Made by a program: the position numbers and the translations under genes
Part shown: positions 23,465 to 32,134 of the stretch, in pieces
How positions within the stretch are numbered: the first letter of the stretch is position 1
Layout of the letters: every line of letters begins with the position of its first letter
Assembly (NCBI RefSeq): GCF_030694325.1
Contig: NZ_JAUXYO010000345.1
Location: forward strand, 1 to 36,654
Direction: 5' to 3'
Source of the DNA: Allobosea sp.
GTDB lineage: Bacteria; Pseudomonadota; Alphaproteobacteria; Rhizobiales; Beijerinckiaceae
Length of the DNA: 36,654 nucleotides
Notes under the pieces: generated by a model
Databases searched by the model: none
Told to the model about the DNA's origin: nothing
Seen by the model: the letters and a program-made list of their open reading frames with translations, nothing else

Positions 23465-24985
23465 TCACGCATCCACATCGAAGCTGACGCCCTGCGCCAG
23501 CGGCAATGTCGTGCCGTAATTGAGCGTATTCGTGGCCCGGCGCATATAGGCTTTCCAGGCGTCGGAGCCGGCCTCGCGGCCGCCGCCGGTTTCCTTCTCG
23601 CCGCCGAAGGCTCCGCCGATCTCGGCGCCGGAGGGTCCGATATTGACGTTGGCGATGCCGCAATCGGAGACTTCGGCCGAGATGAAGGTCTCGGCCTCGC
23701 GCATGTCGAGCGTGAAGATCGAGGAGGACAGGCCGGCGCCGACGGCGTTCTGGATCGCGATCGCTTCATCCAGGGTCTTGTACTTCATGACGTAGAGGAT
23801 CGGCGCGAAGGTCTCGCGGGTGACCGGGCCGGTCTGCGTGGGCATCTCGACGATCGCGGGGCGGACATAGAAGCCCCCGGTTCCGACCGTGACACGCTCG
23901 CCGCCATGCACGGTGCCGCCGGCGGCCTTGGCCTCCGACAGTGCCGCCTGCATGCCCTTGAACGCGGCTTCGTCGACGAGGGGGCCGACCAGCACGCCCG
24001 CCTCGCGTGGGTCGCCGATCTTCACCGAGCCGTAGACCTTGATGAGCTTGGGGATCAGCGCGTCATAGACGCTCTCATGCACGATCAACCGACGCAGCGT
24101 GGTGCAGCGCTGGCCCGCCGTGCCCATGGCCGCAAAGGCGATGCCGCGCAGCGCGATGTCGAGATCGGCCGATGGCGCGACGATCGCGGCATTGTTGCCG
24201 CCGAGTTCGAGGATGGCCCGGGCGAAGCGGGCGGCAAGCTTCTGGCCGACTTCCTGGCCCATCCGGGTCGAGCCCGTGGCGGAGACAACCGGGACGCGGT
24301 GATCCTGCACGAGGATGTCGCCGATCTCGCGACCGCCGATCAGGATCTCGGACAGGCCGGCGGGCGCCTCTGGGCCGAATCGCTTCATCGTCTTCTCGAC
24401 GATGGCCTGGACGGCGAGACCCGTCAGCGGGGTCTTCTCGGAAGGCTTCCAGACCACGCTGTCGCCGCAGGCGAAGGCGAGCGCGGCGTTCCAGGACCAG
24501 ACCGCGACGGGGAAGTTGAAGGCCGAAATCACGCCGCAGACGCCCAGCGGATGCCAAGTCTCCATCATGCGGTGGTTGGGGCGCTCGGTCGCGATCGTCA
24601 GGCCGTAGAGCTGCCGCGACAGGCCGACGGCGAAATCGCAGATGTCGATCATCTCCTGGACCTCGCCAAGGCCCTCCGACGTCACCTTGCCGGCCTCCAT
24701 CGTCACCAGCAGGCCGAGATCGTCCTTGGCGGCCCGCAACTCCTCGCCGAGCAGGCGCACGAATTCGCCGCGGCGCGGCGCCGGCACCTTCCGCCATGCC
24801 AGGAAGGCGGCATGCGCCCGGCCGATCGCGGCCTCGGCCTCAGATGCGCTCGTCTCCCTGAGTGTAACGACAGTCTCGCCGGTGATGGGCGAGCGTGCTG
24901 CGAGCCCGGTTGCGGCGAAGGCGGTGTCCGTGACGCCGAGGCGTTTCAGCAGCGCGAGCGCGTCCTGCGGGAGGCTGGTGGTCAT
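23465..24985 (-). CDS. amaB: ALDH7-type aldehyde dehydrogenase, probable L-2-aminoadipate-6-semialdehyde dehydrogenase
   Basis: NAD-dependent oxidation of 2-aminoadipate semialdehyde (in equilibrium with piperideine-6-carboxylate) to 2-aminoadipate in lysine catabolism. The protein has 506 residues. Catalytic residues are C294 (GTAGQRCTTLRRL) and E260 (ILELGGNNAAI). The antiquitin/ALDH7 signature is clear in GGAFGGEKETGGGREAGSD followed by WKAYMRRATNTLNYG. ATG 24985 has AGGA about 7 bases upstream. It is divergent from a LysR gene and upstream of gcdH and the CoA-transferase on the same strand. Together they cover steps from the semialdehyde towards crotonyl-CoA, though transaminase and 2-oxoadipate steps are not in the window. 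Confidence 0.88.
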   Translation of the reverse strand: MTTSLPQDALALLKRLGVTDTAFAATGLAARSPITGETVVTLRETSASEAEAAIGRAHAAFLAWRKVPAPRRGEFVRLLGEELRAAKDDLGLLVTMEAGKVTSEGLGEVQEMIDICDFAVGLSRQLYGLTIATERPNHRMMETWHPLGVCGVISAFNFPVAVWSWNAALAFACGDSVVWKPSEKTPLTGLAVQAIVEKTMKRFGPEAPAGLSEILIGGREIGDILVQDHRVPVVSATGSTRMGQEVGQKLAARFARAILELGGNNAAIVAPSADLDIALRGIAFAAMGTAGQRCTTLRRLIVHESVYDALIPKLIKVYGSVKIGDPREAGVLVGPLVDEAAFKGMQAALSEAKAAGGTVHGGERVTVGTGGFYVRPAIVEMPTQTGPVTRETFAPILYVMKYKTLDEAIAIQNAVGAGLSSSIFTLDMREAETFISAEVSDCGIANVNIGPSGAEIGGAFGGEKETGGGREAGSDAWKAYMRRATNTLNYGTTLPLAQGVSFDVDA

Positions 24986-25069
24986 GATGCGTCCTGATCG
25001 TGGCTCGGCCTGATCCAGACCGGGATGCCGGACAATGCCCCCTTACGCCTTGCCCGGGCAACCGATATG

Positions 25070-25089
25070 TTCTCACGACTTGATGAGAA
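25070..25089. promoter_or_regulatory. Inverted repeat at the LysR start, candidate operator
   Basis: TTCTCA (25070-25075) and TGAGAA (25084-25089) are perfect inverted arms eight bases apart. The right arm overlaps the ribosome-binding region of the LysR gene (ATG 25096). The position in the amaB/lysR divergent gap fits a LysR autoregulatory site. Confidence 0.45.
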
Positions 25090-25095
25090 GGGCTC

Positions 25096-26010
25096 ATGAA
25101 CCTCGAGATCGTCCCAGGCCGCCTGACCGTGCCGTCGCTGTCCGCCCTGGCGGCCTTCGAGGCGGCGGCGCGCCATGGCAGCTTCACCCGTGCGGCGGAG
25201 GAGTTGAACCTGACTCAGGGCGCGGTCAGCCGGCAGGTCGCGCATCTGGAGACGGTGCTGGGAGTCGCGCTGTTCCAGCGCGCGAGACAGCGCGTCACGC
25301 TGACGCCGGCCGGTGCCGCCTATGCCGCTGAGATCCGGGACGGGCTCTCGCGTCTGGCGGCGGCGACCGTCTCGACCATGGCCTTCCGGGGCGCTGGCGG
25401 TGTGCTGAACCTCGCCATTCTCCCGACCTTCGGCACGCGCTGGCTGATCCCGCGCCTGCCGCGCTTCACCGAGGCCCATCCCGGCATCACCATCAACTTC
25501 ACCACGAAGCTCGTGCCGTTCGACTTCGCCCGCGAGCCGCTCGATGCGGCAATCCATTTCGGTGATCCGGTCTGGCCCGGCGCGCGGCTGCACCGGCTGA
25601 TGGGGGAGGAGATCATACCCGTCGCGGCGCCCGGCCTGGTGGCGCGCCTGGGCCTCAAGGAACCCGCCGACATGCTCAGGGGCTCGCTTCTGCAGCAATC
25701 GACGCGGCCCCGCGCCTGGGCAAACTGGCTGGAGCAGCAGGGCTTGCCGCCGCAGCGAGCGCTGATGGGGCCGCGCTTCGAGCAGTTCGCCATGGTCTCG
25801 CAGGCGGCCGTCGCCGGTCTGGGGCTCGCCATCGTGCCGCGCTTCCTGGTCGAGGAGGAACTGCGCTCCGGCTCGCTGGTCATTCCCTTCGACCGGCCCG
25901 TCATTGGGGCCGAGGGCTATTACCTGGTCTATCCGGAAACCCGCGCAGACCTGCCCGCCGTCGTCGCCTTCCGCGACTGGTTGCTCGGGGAATGTGCCGC
26001 CACGGCCTGA
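25096..26010 (+). CDS. LysR-family transcriptional regulator, GcvA-like
   Basis: A 304-residue regulator. The HTH is at about 12-72 (LSALAAFEAAARHGSFTRAA, then LNLTQGAVSRQVAHLETVLG). The effector domain runs from about 100 with TRWLIPRLPRFTEAHPGI, as in the GcvA/DsdC-like LysR group. It is divergent from amaB with a 110-base gap, suggesting it controls the lysine/glutarate genes. It could instead regulate the FAD oxidoreductase 88 bases downstream. An AGAAGG site precedes ATG 25096. Confidence 0.88.
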   Translation: MNLEIVPGRLTVPSLSALAAFEAAARHGSFTRAAEELNLTQGAVSRQVAHLETVLGVALFQRARQRVTLTPAGAAYAAEIRDGLSRLAAATVSTMAFRGAGGVLNLAILPTFGTRWLIPRLPRFTEAHPGITINFTTKLVPFDFAREPLDAAIHFGDPVWPGARLHRLMGEEIIPVAAPGLVARLGLKEPADMLRGSLLQQSTRPRAWANWLEQQGLPPQRALMGPRFEQFAMVSQAAVAGLGLAIVPRFLVEEELRSGSLVIPFDRPVIGAEGYYLVYPETRADLPAVVAFRDWLLGECAATA

Positions 26011-26098
26011 CTCGACAAGTCCGGCGGCACGCGCCATTCATGCGCTTAGTTCACCAACAGGGCGTGCGGCGCGCGCCTTTGCCAGCCCGGATGCCGTC

Positions 26099-27322
26099 AT
26101 GTCGTCTTCGTCCGAATCCGCCGACGTCGTCATCTGTGGCGGCGGCGCCCTCGGCTCCTCGGTCGCCTACCATCTTGCCGCCGATCCGGGTTTCAAGGGC
26201 AGGATCGTCGTCGTCGAGAAGGACCCGACCTATCGCTACGCCGCTTCGGCGCTGTCGGCCGCCTCGATCCGTCAGCAATATTCGAGCGCGGTGAACATCC
26301 GGATTTCGCTGCATGGCATCGACTTCCTGCGCAACATCGGCGCGCATTTGGTGGTCGATGGCGAGGCGCCGGTCATCGATCTGCACGAGGGCGGTTATCT
26401 TTATCTGGCGGGCGAGGAGGGGGCTCCGGTGCTGGCCGCCAACCAGGCGCTGCAGGCGGCCGAGGGCGCCGATATTGCGCTTTATGCTGCAGATATGCTG
26501 CGCAGCAAATTTCACTGGATGAACACCGAGGACATCGCCTGCGGCAGCTTCGGCGTGAGCGGCGAAGGGTGGTTCGACGGCTGGGCCGTGTTGCAAGCGT
26601 TTCGCAAGAAGGCGCGGTCGCTCGGCGTCGAATACCGCCAGGGAGAGGTGACGCGTTACATCGTCGAGGGTGGTCGCGTCGTCGCCGTCGAACTCGCCGA
26701 CGGTAGCCGTCTCGCCTGCGGCGCGGCGGTCAACGCCTCTGGAACCCATGGCGCTCGCCTCGCCGCCACGGCCGGCGTGGCGATCCCGGTGCGGTCGATG
26801 AAGCGCTACGTCTTCTCCTTCCTCTGCAAGGGCGAGGTCGACAACTGCCCGCTGCTGATCGACCGGAGCGGCTCCTGGTGCCGGCCCGAGGGCAAGCGCG
26901 GCACTGACGGCCAGCTCTTTATCGGCAGTTGCTCGCCGCTGACGCCCGAGCAGGACCGGGAGTGGATCGAGACCGACGCGGATGTCGAGGATGTCGACTG
27001 GGGCTTCTTCGAGGAGGTCGTCTGGCCGGCGCTCGCCCATCGCATCCCGGCCTTCGAGCAGATCCGGCCCGGCCGCGCCTGGGCCGGCCCCTATGACATG
27101 AACGAGCTCGACCACAACGCCATTGTCGGCCCTGCGGTCGGCCTCTCGGGGCTCTACCTCGCCAACGGCTTTTCCGGGCATGGTCTGCAGCAGGCGCCGG
27201 CGGTGGGCCGCGGCCTCGCTGAGCACCTCCTGCACGGCGGCTATCGCACGCTGGACCTCTCCGATCTCGGTCATGAGCGCATCGTCGATGGCAGGCCGTT
27301 GCTGGAAACCAACGTCATCTGA
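26099..27322 (+). CDS. FAD-dependent oxidoreductase, DAO family
   Basis: A 407-residue amine/amino-acid oxidase-type flavoprotein. The FAD-binding motif GGGALG is at 14-19 (DVVICGGGALGSSVAYHLA). The C-terminal DAO segment YDMNELDHNAIVGPAVGLSG then LYLANGFSGHGLQQAPAVGR is like sarcosine/dimethylglycine oxidase and FOXRED1 relatives. The substrate is not evident. Proximity to amaB and a LysR gene makes an amino-acid such as a lysine derivative possible, but L-pipecolate oxidase identity is not shown. ATG 26099 was chosen because the FAD motif follows at once; the frame is open upstream into the LysR gene. The DinB gene follows after 12 bases. Confidence 0.82.
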   Translation: MSSSSESADVVICGGGALGSSVAYHLAADPGFKGRIVVVEKDPTYRYAASALSAASIRQQYSSAVNIRISLHGIDFLRNIGAHLVVDGEAPVIDLHEGGYLYLAGEEGAPVLAANQALQAAEGADIALYAADMLRSKFHWMNTEDIACGSFGVSGEGWFDGWAVLQAFRKKARSLGVEYRQGEVTRYIVEGGRVVAVELADGSRLACGAAVNASGTHGARLAATAGVAIPVRSMKRYVFSFLCKGEVDNCPLLIDRSGSWCRPEGKRGTDGQLFIGSCSPLTPEQDREWIETDADVEDVDWGFFEEVVWPALAHRIPAFEQIRPGRAWAGPYDMNELDHNAIVGPAVGLSGLYLANGFSGHGLQQAPAVGRGLAEHLLHGGYRTLDLSDLGHERIVDGRPLLETNVI

Positions 27323-27334
27323 ACGGAGGCGGCC

Positions 27335-27841
27335 ATGATCGACGCGGGCTATGTCCGCACCATGGCGCGCTACAACGCCTGGCAGAACACGAGCCTGCTG
27401 AAGGCTGCCGCCACGCTGGACGAGGCGGCCCGTCGTCAGGATCGCGGCGCCTTCTTCAAGTCGATACATGGAACGCTCTGCCATCTGCTCTGGGCCGATC
27501 GGATGTGGCTCTCGCGCTTTGCCGGCACGCCGAAGCCGACATTGCGCATCCACGAATCCGCCGACCTCGTCGCCGACTGGGCCGACCTCGTCGCGCAGCG
27601 GCAGGCCTTCGACGACACGATCCTGGAGTGGGCGCGCGACGTGTCACCCGAGTGGCTGGCCGGTGACCTCGTCTGGTTTTCCGGCGCGACGCAGCGCGAG
27701 ATGCGCAAGCCGCGCGCATTGTTGGTCGCCCACCTCTTCAACCACCAGACCCATCATCGCGGCCAGATTCATGCGATGCTGACGGCCGCCGGTGCGAGGC
27801 CCGACGACACCGACCTGATGCTGCTGGAGCCGGAGGTCTGA
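27335..27841 (+). CDS. DinB-family putative metal-dependent hydrolase
   Basis: A 168-residue four-helix DinB/YfiT-like protein. The metal-binding histidines of the family can be placed at H50 (CHLLWADRMWLS) and at H137/H141 (HLFNHQTHHRGQIHAML). The start ATG 27335 has GGAGG upstream, and the gene lies 12 bases after the FAD oxidoreductase stop, so they form an operon. Family members include thiol transferases and hydrolases; no reaction is assigned. Confidence 0.88.
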   Translation: MIDAGYVRTMARYNAWQNTSLLKAAATLDEAARRQDRGAFFKSIHGTLCHLLWADRMWLSRFAGTPKPTLRIHESADLVADWADLVAQRQAFDDTILEWARDVSPEWLAGDLVWFSGATQREMRKPRALLVAHLFNHQTHHRGQIHAMLTAAGARPDDTDLMLLEPEV

Positions 27842-27930
27842 GCCGGCGCGCGAGCGCATGACGGCATTCTGACCTCATGTTACGTTCCCTCTGCGTAAGC
27901 TGGCGTGAGCCAGGCAGGAGGGAGGTTGGC

Positions 27931-30705
27931 ATGGCCTGCTCGTTCACGCGTATCGCCTCCTGCGCAGGGCTCGTCGCGTCTGTTGCAGCCCTCGGCTTCC
28001 TCGCCAGTCCGGCTCTCGCCCAGAAGGCCGAGACCGTCACGCTCTGCAGGGCCGAAAAGACCGAGCGGGCGATTGCCGCCTGCACCGCGATCATCAAGGG
28101 GCGTGGGGACCGGAAGGCGAAAGCCTCGGCTCTGCTCAGCCGCGCCCAGGCCTATTGGGCCCTCAACCGCCTGGCCGAGGCCGAGAAGGACTACAGCGAG
28201 ACGATCGTGCTAGCGCCGAAGGCGATGGCGCTCTATCGCGACCGCGGCCAGATCCGCTTCGGGCTGGGCAATAACGCGGGCGCGATGGCGGACTTCACCA
28301 CAGCGATCGAGATGGCGCCGTTCGATGCCGACAACTACGCCAATCGCGGCTATCTGAAGATGCTGCAGTATGATTTCAGCGGAGCGGGCGCCGATCTCCG
28401 CCAGGGCCTGTTCTGGCAGAAGGACCATGCGCGCAGCGCCTATATGGTCGGGCTGCTGCACTATTCGACCGGCCGCTATGGCGATGCCGTCGAGCAGATC
28501 GACAAGGCCCGCGCCGCCGGGTTTCGCGGCCCCGAGGCTTTCATCACCAAAGCGCGCAGCCTGTACTATCTTGGCACCTTCGATCCGGCGATCCGCGAAG
28601 CGACGGAGGGCCTTCAGGCCTTCCCGACCCAGTCCAGTCTCACCGAAATCCGGGCCCGGGCGCGCCTTGTCCGGCGAGACCTCGAGGGCGCGCTGGCGGA
28701 CGTCGAGACGGTGATCCAGGCGGCCCCGCGCTATGGCCGCGCCTATGCCACGCGCGGTGCGATCAGGCTGGCGATGAAGGATGTCGCGGCGGCGACCGCC
28801 GATGCAGACAAGGCGATCGAACTCGACCCGTTACTGTTCGACGCCCATGAACTCAAGGCGGAGATCCTGCTGACTTCGGGCAACGAATCGGCCGCCCGCG
28901 CGGTCCTTGCGGCCTCGGCCGCGCGCACCGATGCGAAGTTGGCCTACGACATCGCCTCCCGCGCCCGCCATGCCTCCCTCGTCGTCGAACTCGACAAGCC
29001 CAAGCCGATCCTCGTCACCGATCTCGACGAAGCCGAACTGAAGACGCGCTGCGACAGGCGCGACGATCCGCTGCGGTTCCAGAGTTGCGATCGGCTGGTC
29101 GAAACCGCAACGACGCCGCAGGAGCGGGCCGACCGGCTGATCCTGCGTTCGCGGGCACGGCCTTTCGCCGAGCAACTGGGCGATCTCGATCTCGCCTTGG
29201 CCGCGGCGCCGGATCACCTTTCGGCGACGATCGCCCGCGCCTATGGGCACATGGCGGCCTATCGCTACGACGCGGATCTGCGGCCTTATGAAAGGGCCTG
29301 GGCGGACGCCGACAGTGCCGTGCGTCTTGCGTCGCCCGGGTCGCCGGAGCACGAGCAGGCCCTGCTGACGCGCGCGACCGCGGCCGAGGGCAAGGGGGAT
29401 TACGAGGCGGCCATCTTGGACCTGACCCAGATCCTCAATCGCGACGGGACGGCTCCCTATGCCCTCGAGATGCGCGGGAAGATGCATCTGATGGCCGGCC
29501 GCGCAGCGGCAGCGCTGGCCGATCTGCGGGAAATCCGGCGCGTGGCGCCCGAGGACAGCCGCCGGTTTCTCGATGACGATCTGTTCGTCATCGCCCTCAT
29601 CGAGAACGGCGAGACGAATGAAGCGTTGGCCGCCCTCGACGGCCGGCCGCAGGGCCATCTCGGCAACGAGATGACGCGTCGGGCGCTGCGCGCGCGGGCC
29701 CTCCTCGCACGTGGCGAAGCGGCTGCGGCACGTGAGGTTGCCTCGGCTGCCCTCACGACCAATCGCGCCCACAGCGGCGCCAGCGCCGTCCGCGGGATCG
29801 CCTCCGCCCAGCTCGGCAATGCCCTCGAAGCGGTCGCCGATCTGACAGCCGCCATCGATGAGACGGTAGCAGTCCCTTTCAAAGCCGCGAGCATGGGCAT
29901 TACGCCCGGGCACATGGCGAATCTGTTCCTGCATCGCGGGCTCGCCCGTGTTCAGTTGAACCAGAGCCGGGCCGCCCATGCCGATTTCAGCGAGGCGATC
30001 CGGCGCATGCCGGACCGCGCCCGGCCCTATGGCGAGCGCGCCAGGCTTTCCCTCGCCACCGACAATCCGGCTGCCCTAACCGACATCGCGATGGCGTTGC
30101 GCATCGAGCCCAATGAGCCGCGCTGGCAGGCGCTCGCCGCGCGCATAAACCTGGCGACGGGTGATCTCGGTGCGGCCGAACGCTTTGCAGGCCTGGCCCT
30201 CGCGGCTCCCGCGCCCGAGGCGGACCTGCTTTTGCTGCGCGCGAAGGCGAGGCTCGGGCTTGGCAATTTCGGAGGCGCGGTCGAGGATGCGACGGTCCAT
30301 CTGGCGGCGCGCACAACGGATACAGAGGCGCTGCTGATCCGGATCGAGGCGCGTAGCGGGCAGGGCGATCTGAAGGCGGCGCTGGCGGATGCGGAAGCGG
30401 CGCGCAAAGCCCGCAGCGACGACGCCCGGATTCTGCTGGCGCTGGCCGAACTGAGACGCCGCAGCGGTGACGCGCCGGGCGCCATCGGCGCGTTCGAGGA
30501 CGCGGCAGGGAGGCCCGATGCCGCCCTGCTCGCCAACAAGCGGCTGGGCGATCTCTATGCCGAGATCGCCTCGGACCAGCTGGCGCTGGGCTATTACGCC
30601 AAGGCGCTCGAACAGCCGGTCCGGACACCCACCGACGAGGCGTTGCGGAGCCAGGCGCGCGCCGCGCGTGACGCGCTCATCCGCAAGATGGCCGCACCGA
30701 AATAG
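27931..30705 (+). CDS. Large secreted tetratricopeptide-repeat protein with duplicated C-x11-C module
   Basis: A 924-residue protein with a Sec signal (residues 1-30, GLVASVAALGFLASPALAQ) and otherwise almost wholly made of TPR-like helical repeats. Examples are AEAEKDYSETIVLAPKAMAL, then AGAMADFTTAIEMAPFDADN, and AALADAEAARKARSDDARI near the end. Two paired cysteines, C39/C51 and C374/C386, each have 11 residues between them and each precede a TPR array, suggesting an internal duplication. The likely location is the periplasm or cell envelope, where the cysteines could form disulfides. Partners are unknown. ATG 27931 has GGAGG upstream; the open frame before it (from 27877) lacks a signal-like start. 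Confidence 0.85.
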   Translation: MACSFTRIASCAGLVASVAALGFLASPALAQKAETVTLCRAEKTERAIAACTAIIKGRGDRKAKASALLSRAQAYWALNRLAEAEKDYSETIVLAPKAMALYRDRGQIRFGLGNNAGAMADFTTAIEMAPFDADNYANRGYLKMLQYDFSGAGADLRQGLFWQKDHARSAYMVGLLHYSTGRYGDAVEQIDKARAAGFRGPEAFITKARSLYYLGTFDPAIREATEGLQAFPTQSSLTEIRARARLVRRDLEGALADVETVIQAAPRYGRAYATRGAIRLAMKDVAAATADADKAIELDPLLFDAHELKAEILLTSGNESAARAVLAASAARTDAKLAYDIASRARHASLVVELDKPKPILVTDLDEAELKTRCDRRDDPLRFQSCDRLVETATTPQERADRLILRSRARPFAEQLGDLDLALAAAPDHLSATIARAYGHMAAYRYDADLRPYERAWADADSAVRLASPGSPEHEQALLTRATAAEGKGDYEAAILDLTQILNRDGTAPYALEMRGKMHLMAGRAAAALADLREIRRVAPEDSRRFLDDDLFVIALIENGETNEALAALDGRPQGHLGNEMTRRALRARALLARGEAAAAREVASAALTTNRAHSGASAVRGIASAQLGNALEAVADLTAAIDETVAVPFKAASMGITPGHMANLFLHRGLARVQLNQSRAAHADFSEAIRRMPDRARPYGERARLSLATDNPAALTDIAMALRIEPNEPRWQALAARINLATGDLGAAERFAGLALAAPAPEADLLLLRAKARLGLGNFGGAVEDATVHLAARTTDTEALLIRIEARSGQGDLKAALADAEAARKARSDDARILLALAELRRRSGDAPGAIGAFEDAAGRPDAALLANKRLGDLYAEIASDQLALGYYAKALEQPVRTPTDEALRSQARAARDALIRKMAAPK

Positions 30706-30775
30706 GTGTTCCGCGCTTTTTGCGCAGCCCCGCCCGCGGCGAAGCGCTTCCCGTCTGCTGGCGCGTTGTCTAAGC

Positions 30776-30796
30776 TCCGGACTAGTCCCGTCCGGA
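30776..30796. promoter_or_regulatory. Inverted repeat 5-prime of the M20 peptidase gene
   Basis: TCCGGAC (30776-30782) and GTCCGGA (30790-30796) form perfect seven-base arms with a seven-base spacer, 16 bases before ATG 30813. No T-tract follows, so it is not a terminator of the TPR gene. It may be an operator or leader hairpin. Confidence 0.35.
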
Positions 30797-30812
30797 ACCA
30801 TGAGAACGAGCG

Positions 30813-32021
30813 ATGAGCGCGATGACGCCCGAGGAAGCCAAGGTCACGGCCTGGCTCGCCGACCGCAAGGAGGCGATGGTCGCGTTGCTGCGTGAGATGG
30901 TCGATACGGACTCCGGCTCCTACGACAAGGAGGGCGTCGATCGCGCCGGGCAGGTCCTCGCCCGTTTCCATGAGCGCAACGGGCTCGAGGTCGAGATCAT
31001 TCCAGATGGCCGCTATGGCGATGCCGTCAAGGCGCGCCTGCCGAACCCCACCGCCAACGATCAGCGCCCGGTGCTGCTGCTCGGCCACCGCGACACCGTC
31101 TTTCCGAAGGGCGAGCCGGTGCGCCGGCCGTTCTCGATCAAGGATGGCCGCGCCTATGGGCCGGGTGTCGCCGACATGAAGGCGGGTATCGTGATCGAGG
31201 CCTTCGTCGCAGCGGCCTTTGCGGAATGCGGCGGCCTCTCGGCCCCGCTGACGATGCTGACGACCAGCGACGAGGAGATCGGCTCGCCCTCCTCGCGCCC
31301 GGTGATCGAGGCGGCGGCGCGGGAAGCGCGCTGCGTCTTCAACGCCGAGCCGAGCCGCTTGCCGGTCGGCAGCGATTTCGCCCGCGACCGGCGCCAGTCG
31401 GTCACAAGCGGCCGCAAGGGCGGCGTCTTCATGCGGGCCGAATTCACCGGCAAGCCCGCCCATTCCGGCGCGAATTACGAGAAGGGCGCCTCGGCCATCG
31501 TCGATCTCGGCCACAAGATTCCGAAGCTCCAGGGCCTCACCGATCTGGAGAAGGGCGTCACGGTCAATGTCGGGCTGATCGGCGGCGGCCAGACCGTCAA
31601 CACGGTCGCGCCGCACGCCTGGTGCGAGATCGACCTGCGCTATGTCACCGCCGCTCAGCGCAGCGAGCTGGTCGACGCGATCCGCGCCATCGTCGAGACG
31701 CCGATCGTTCCGGGCACTGGCGCCGTGCTCTCGATCAAGGGCGAGTTCCTGCCGCTCGAAGGGACGTCGGACTCGCAGAAGCTGTTCGAAACCTATCGCG
31801 AAGCGTCCGCGAGCTTCGGCATCGCGACCATCGCCGAGTTCACCGGCGGCTGCGCCGATTCCGGCTTCACCGCGGCGCAGGGCTGCCCGACGCTGTGCAG
31901 CGTCGGTCCGATCGGCGGGATGGCGCATACGCCCGACGAGTTCCTAGAGGTCGAGAGCATCGTGCCGGCGGCGCAGGTTCTGGCGCTGTCGGTGATGCGC
32001 GCGGCCAAGCTGATGGAGTGA
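30813..32021 (+). CDS. M20-family metallopeptidase, carboxypeptidase G2-like
   Basis: A zinc-dependent exopeptidase/deacylase of 402 residues. Metal ligands and catalytic residues by alignment to carboxypeptidase G2 are H92 and D94 (GHRDTVFP), D121 (GVADMKAG), E154/E155 (TSDEEIGS), E179 (FNAEPSR) and H372 (GMAHTPDE). The dimerisation/lid domain lies in the middle, about 205-320. No signal peptide is seen at the start, so it is probably cytoplasmic, unlike secreted CPG2. It may release glutamate or similar from N-acyl substrates; the substrate is unknown. It follows the TPR gene after 107 bases. Confidence 0.88.
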   Translation: MSAMTPEEAKVTAWLADRKEAMVALLREMVDTDSGSYDKEGVDRAGQVLARFHERNGLEVEIIPDGRYGDAVKARLPNPTANDQRPVLLLGHRDTVFPKGEPVRRPFSIKDGRAYGPGVADMKAGIVIEAFVAAAFAECGGLSAPLTMLTTSDEEIGSPSSRPVIEAAAREARCVFNAEPSRLPVGSDFARDRRQSVTSGRKGGVFMRAEFTGKPAHSGANYEKGASAIVDLGHKIPKLQGLTDLEKGVTVNVGLIGGGQTVNTVAPHAWCEIDLRYVTAAQRSELVDAIRAIVETPIVPGTGAVLSIKGEFLPLEGTSDSQKLFETYREASASFGIATIAEFTGGCADSGFTAAQGCPTLCSVGPIGGMAHTPDEFLEVESIVPAAQVLALSVMRAAKLME

Positions 32022-32034
32022 GGTGCGGGACCCC

Positions 32035-32124
32035 GTCATGCTCGGGCGACGCGAAGCGGCGACCCGAGCATCTCCGGCCGGAGGGTCTCCTTCACGAGAT
32101 GGTCGGGGCAAGCCCGACCATGAC
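32035..32124. repeat. REP-like intergenic hairpin element, copy 3 (divergent family)
   Basis: The element begins GTCATGCTCGGG and ends CCCGACCATGAC. It holds two hairpins: ATGCTCGGG/CCCGAGCAT and ATGGTCGGG/CCCGACCAT. It shares the GTCAT...ATGAC outer ends with copies 1 and 2 but has different stems. It lies between the convergent M20 peptidase and GH15 genes, where it could also help end transcription from both sides. Confidence 0.75.
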
Positions 32125-32134
32125 GCTTCCCCGG

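Noticed and set aside
26099-27322. Calling the FAD oxidoreductase L-pipecolate oxidase (AmaA) because amaB is near
   Set aside because: The protein shows only general DAO-family features; it is on the opposite strand to amaB with a LysR gene between, so context alone is too weak.
27877-27930. ATG 27877 as start of the TPR protein
   Set aside because: It places 18 polar, Arg-rich residues before the signal sequence; ATG 27931 has GGAGG and starts directly with the signal.
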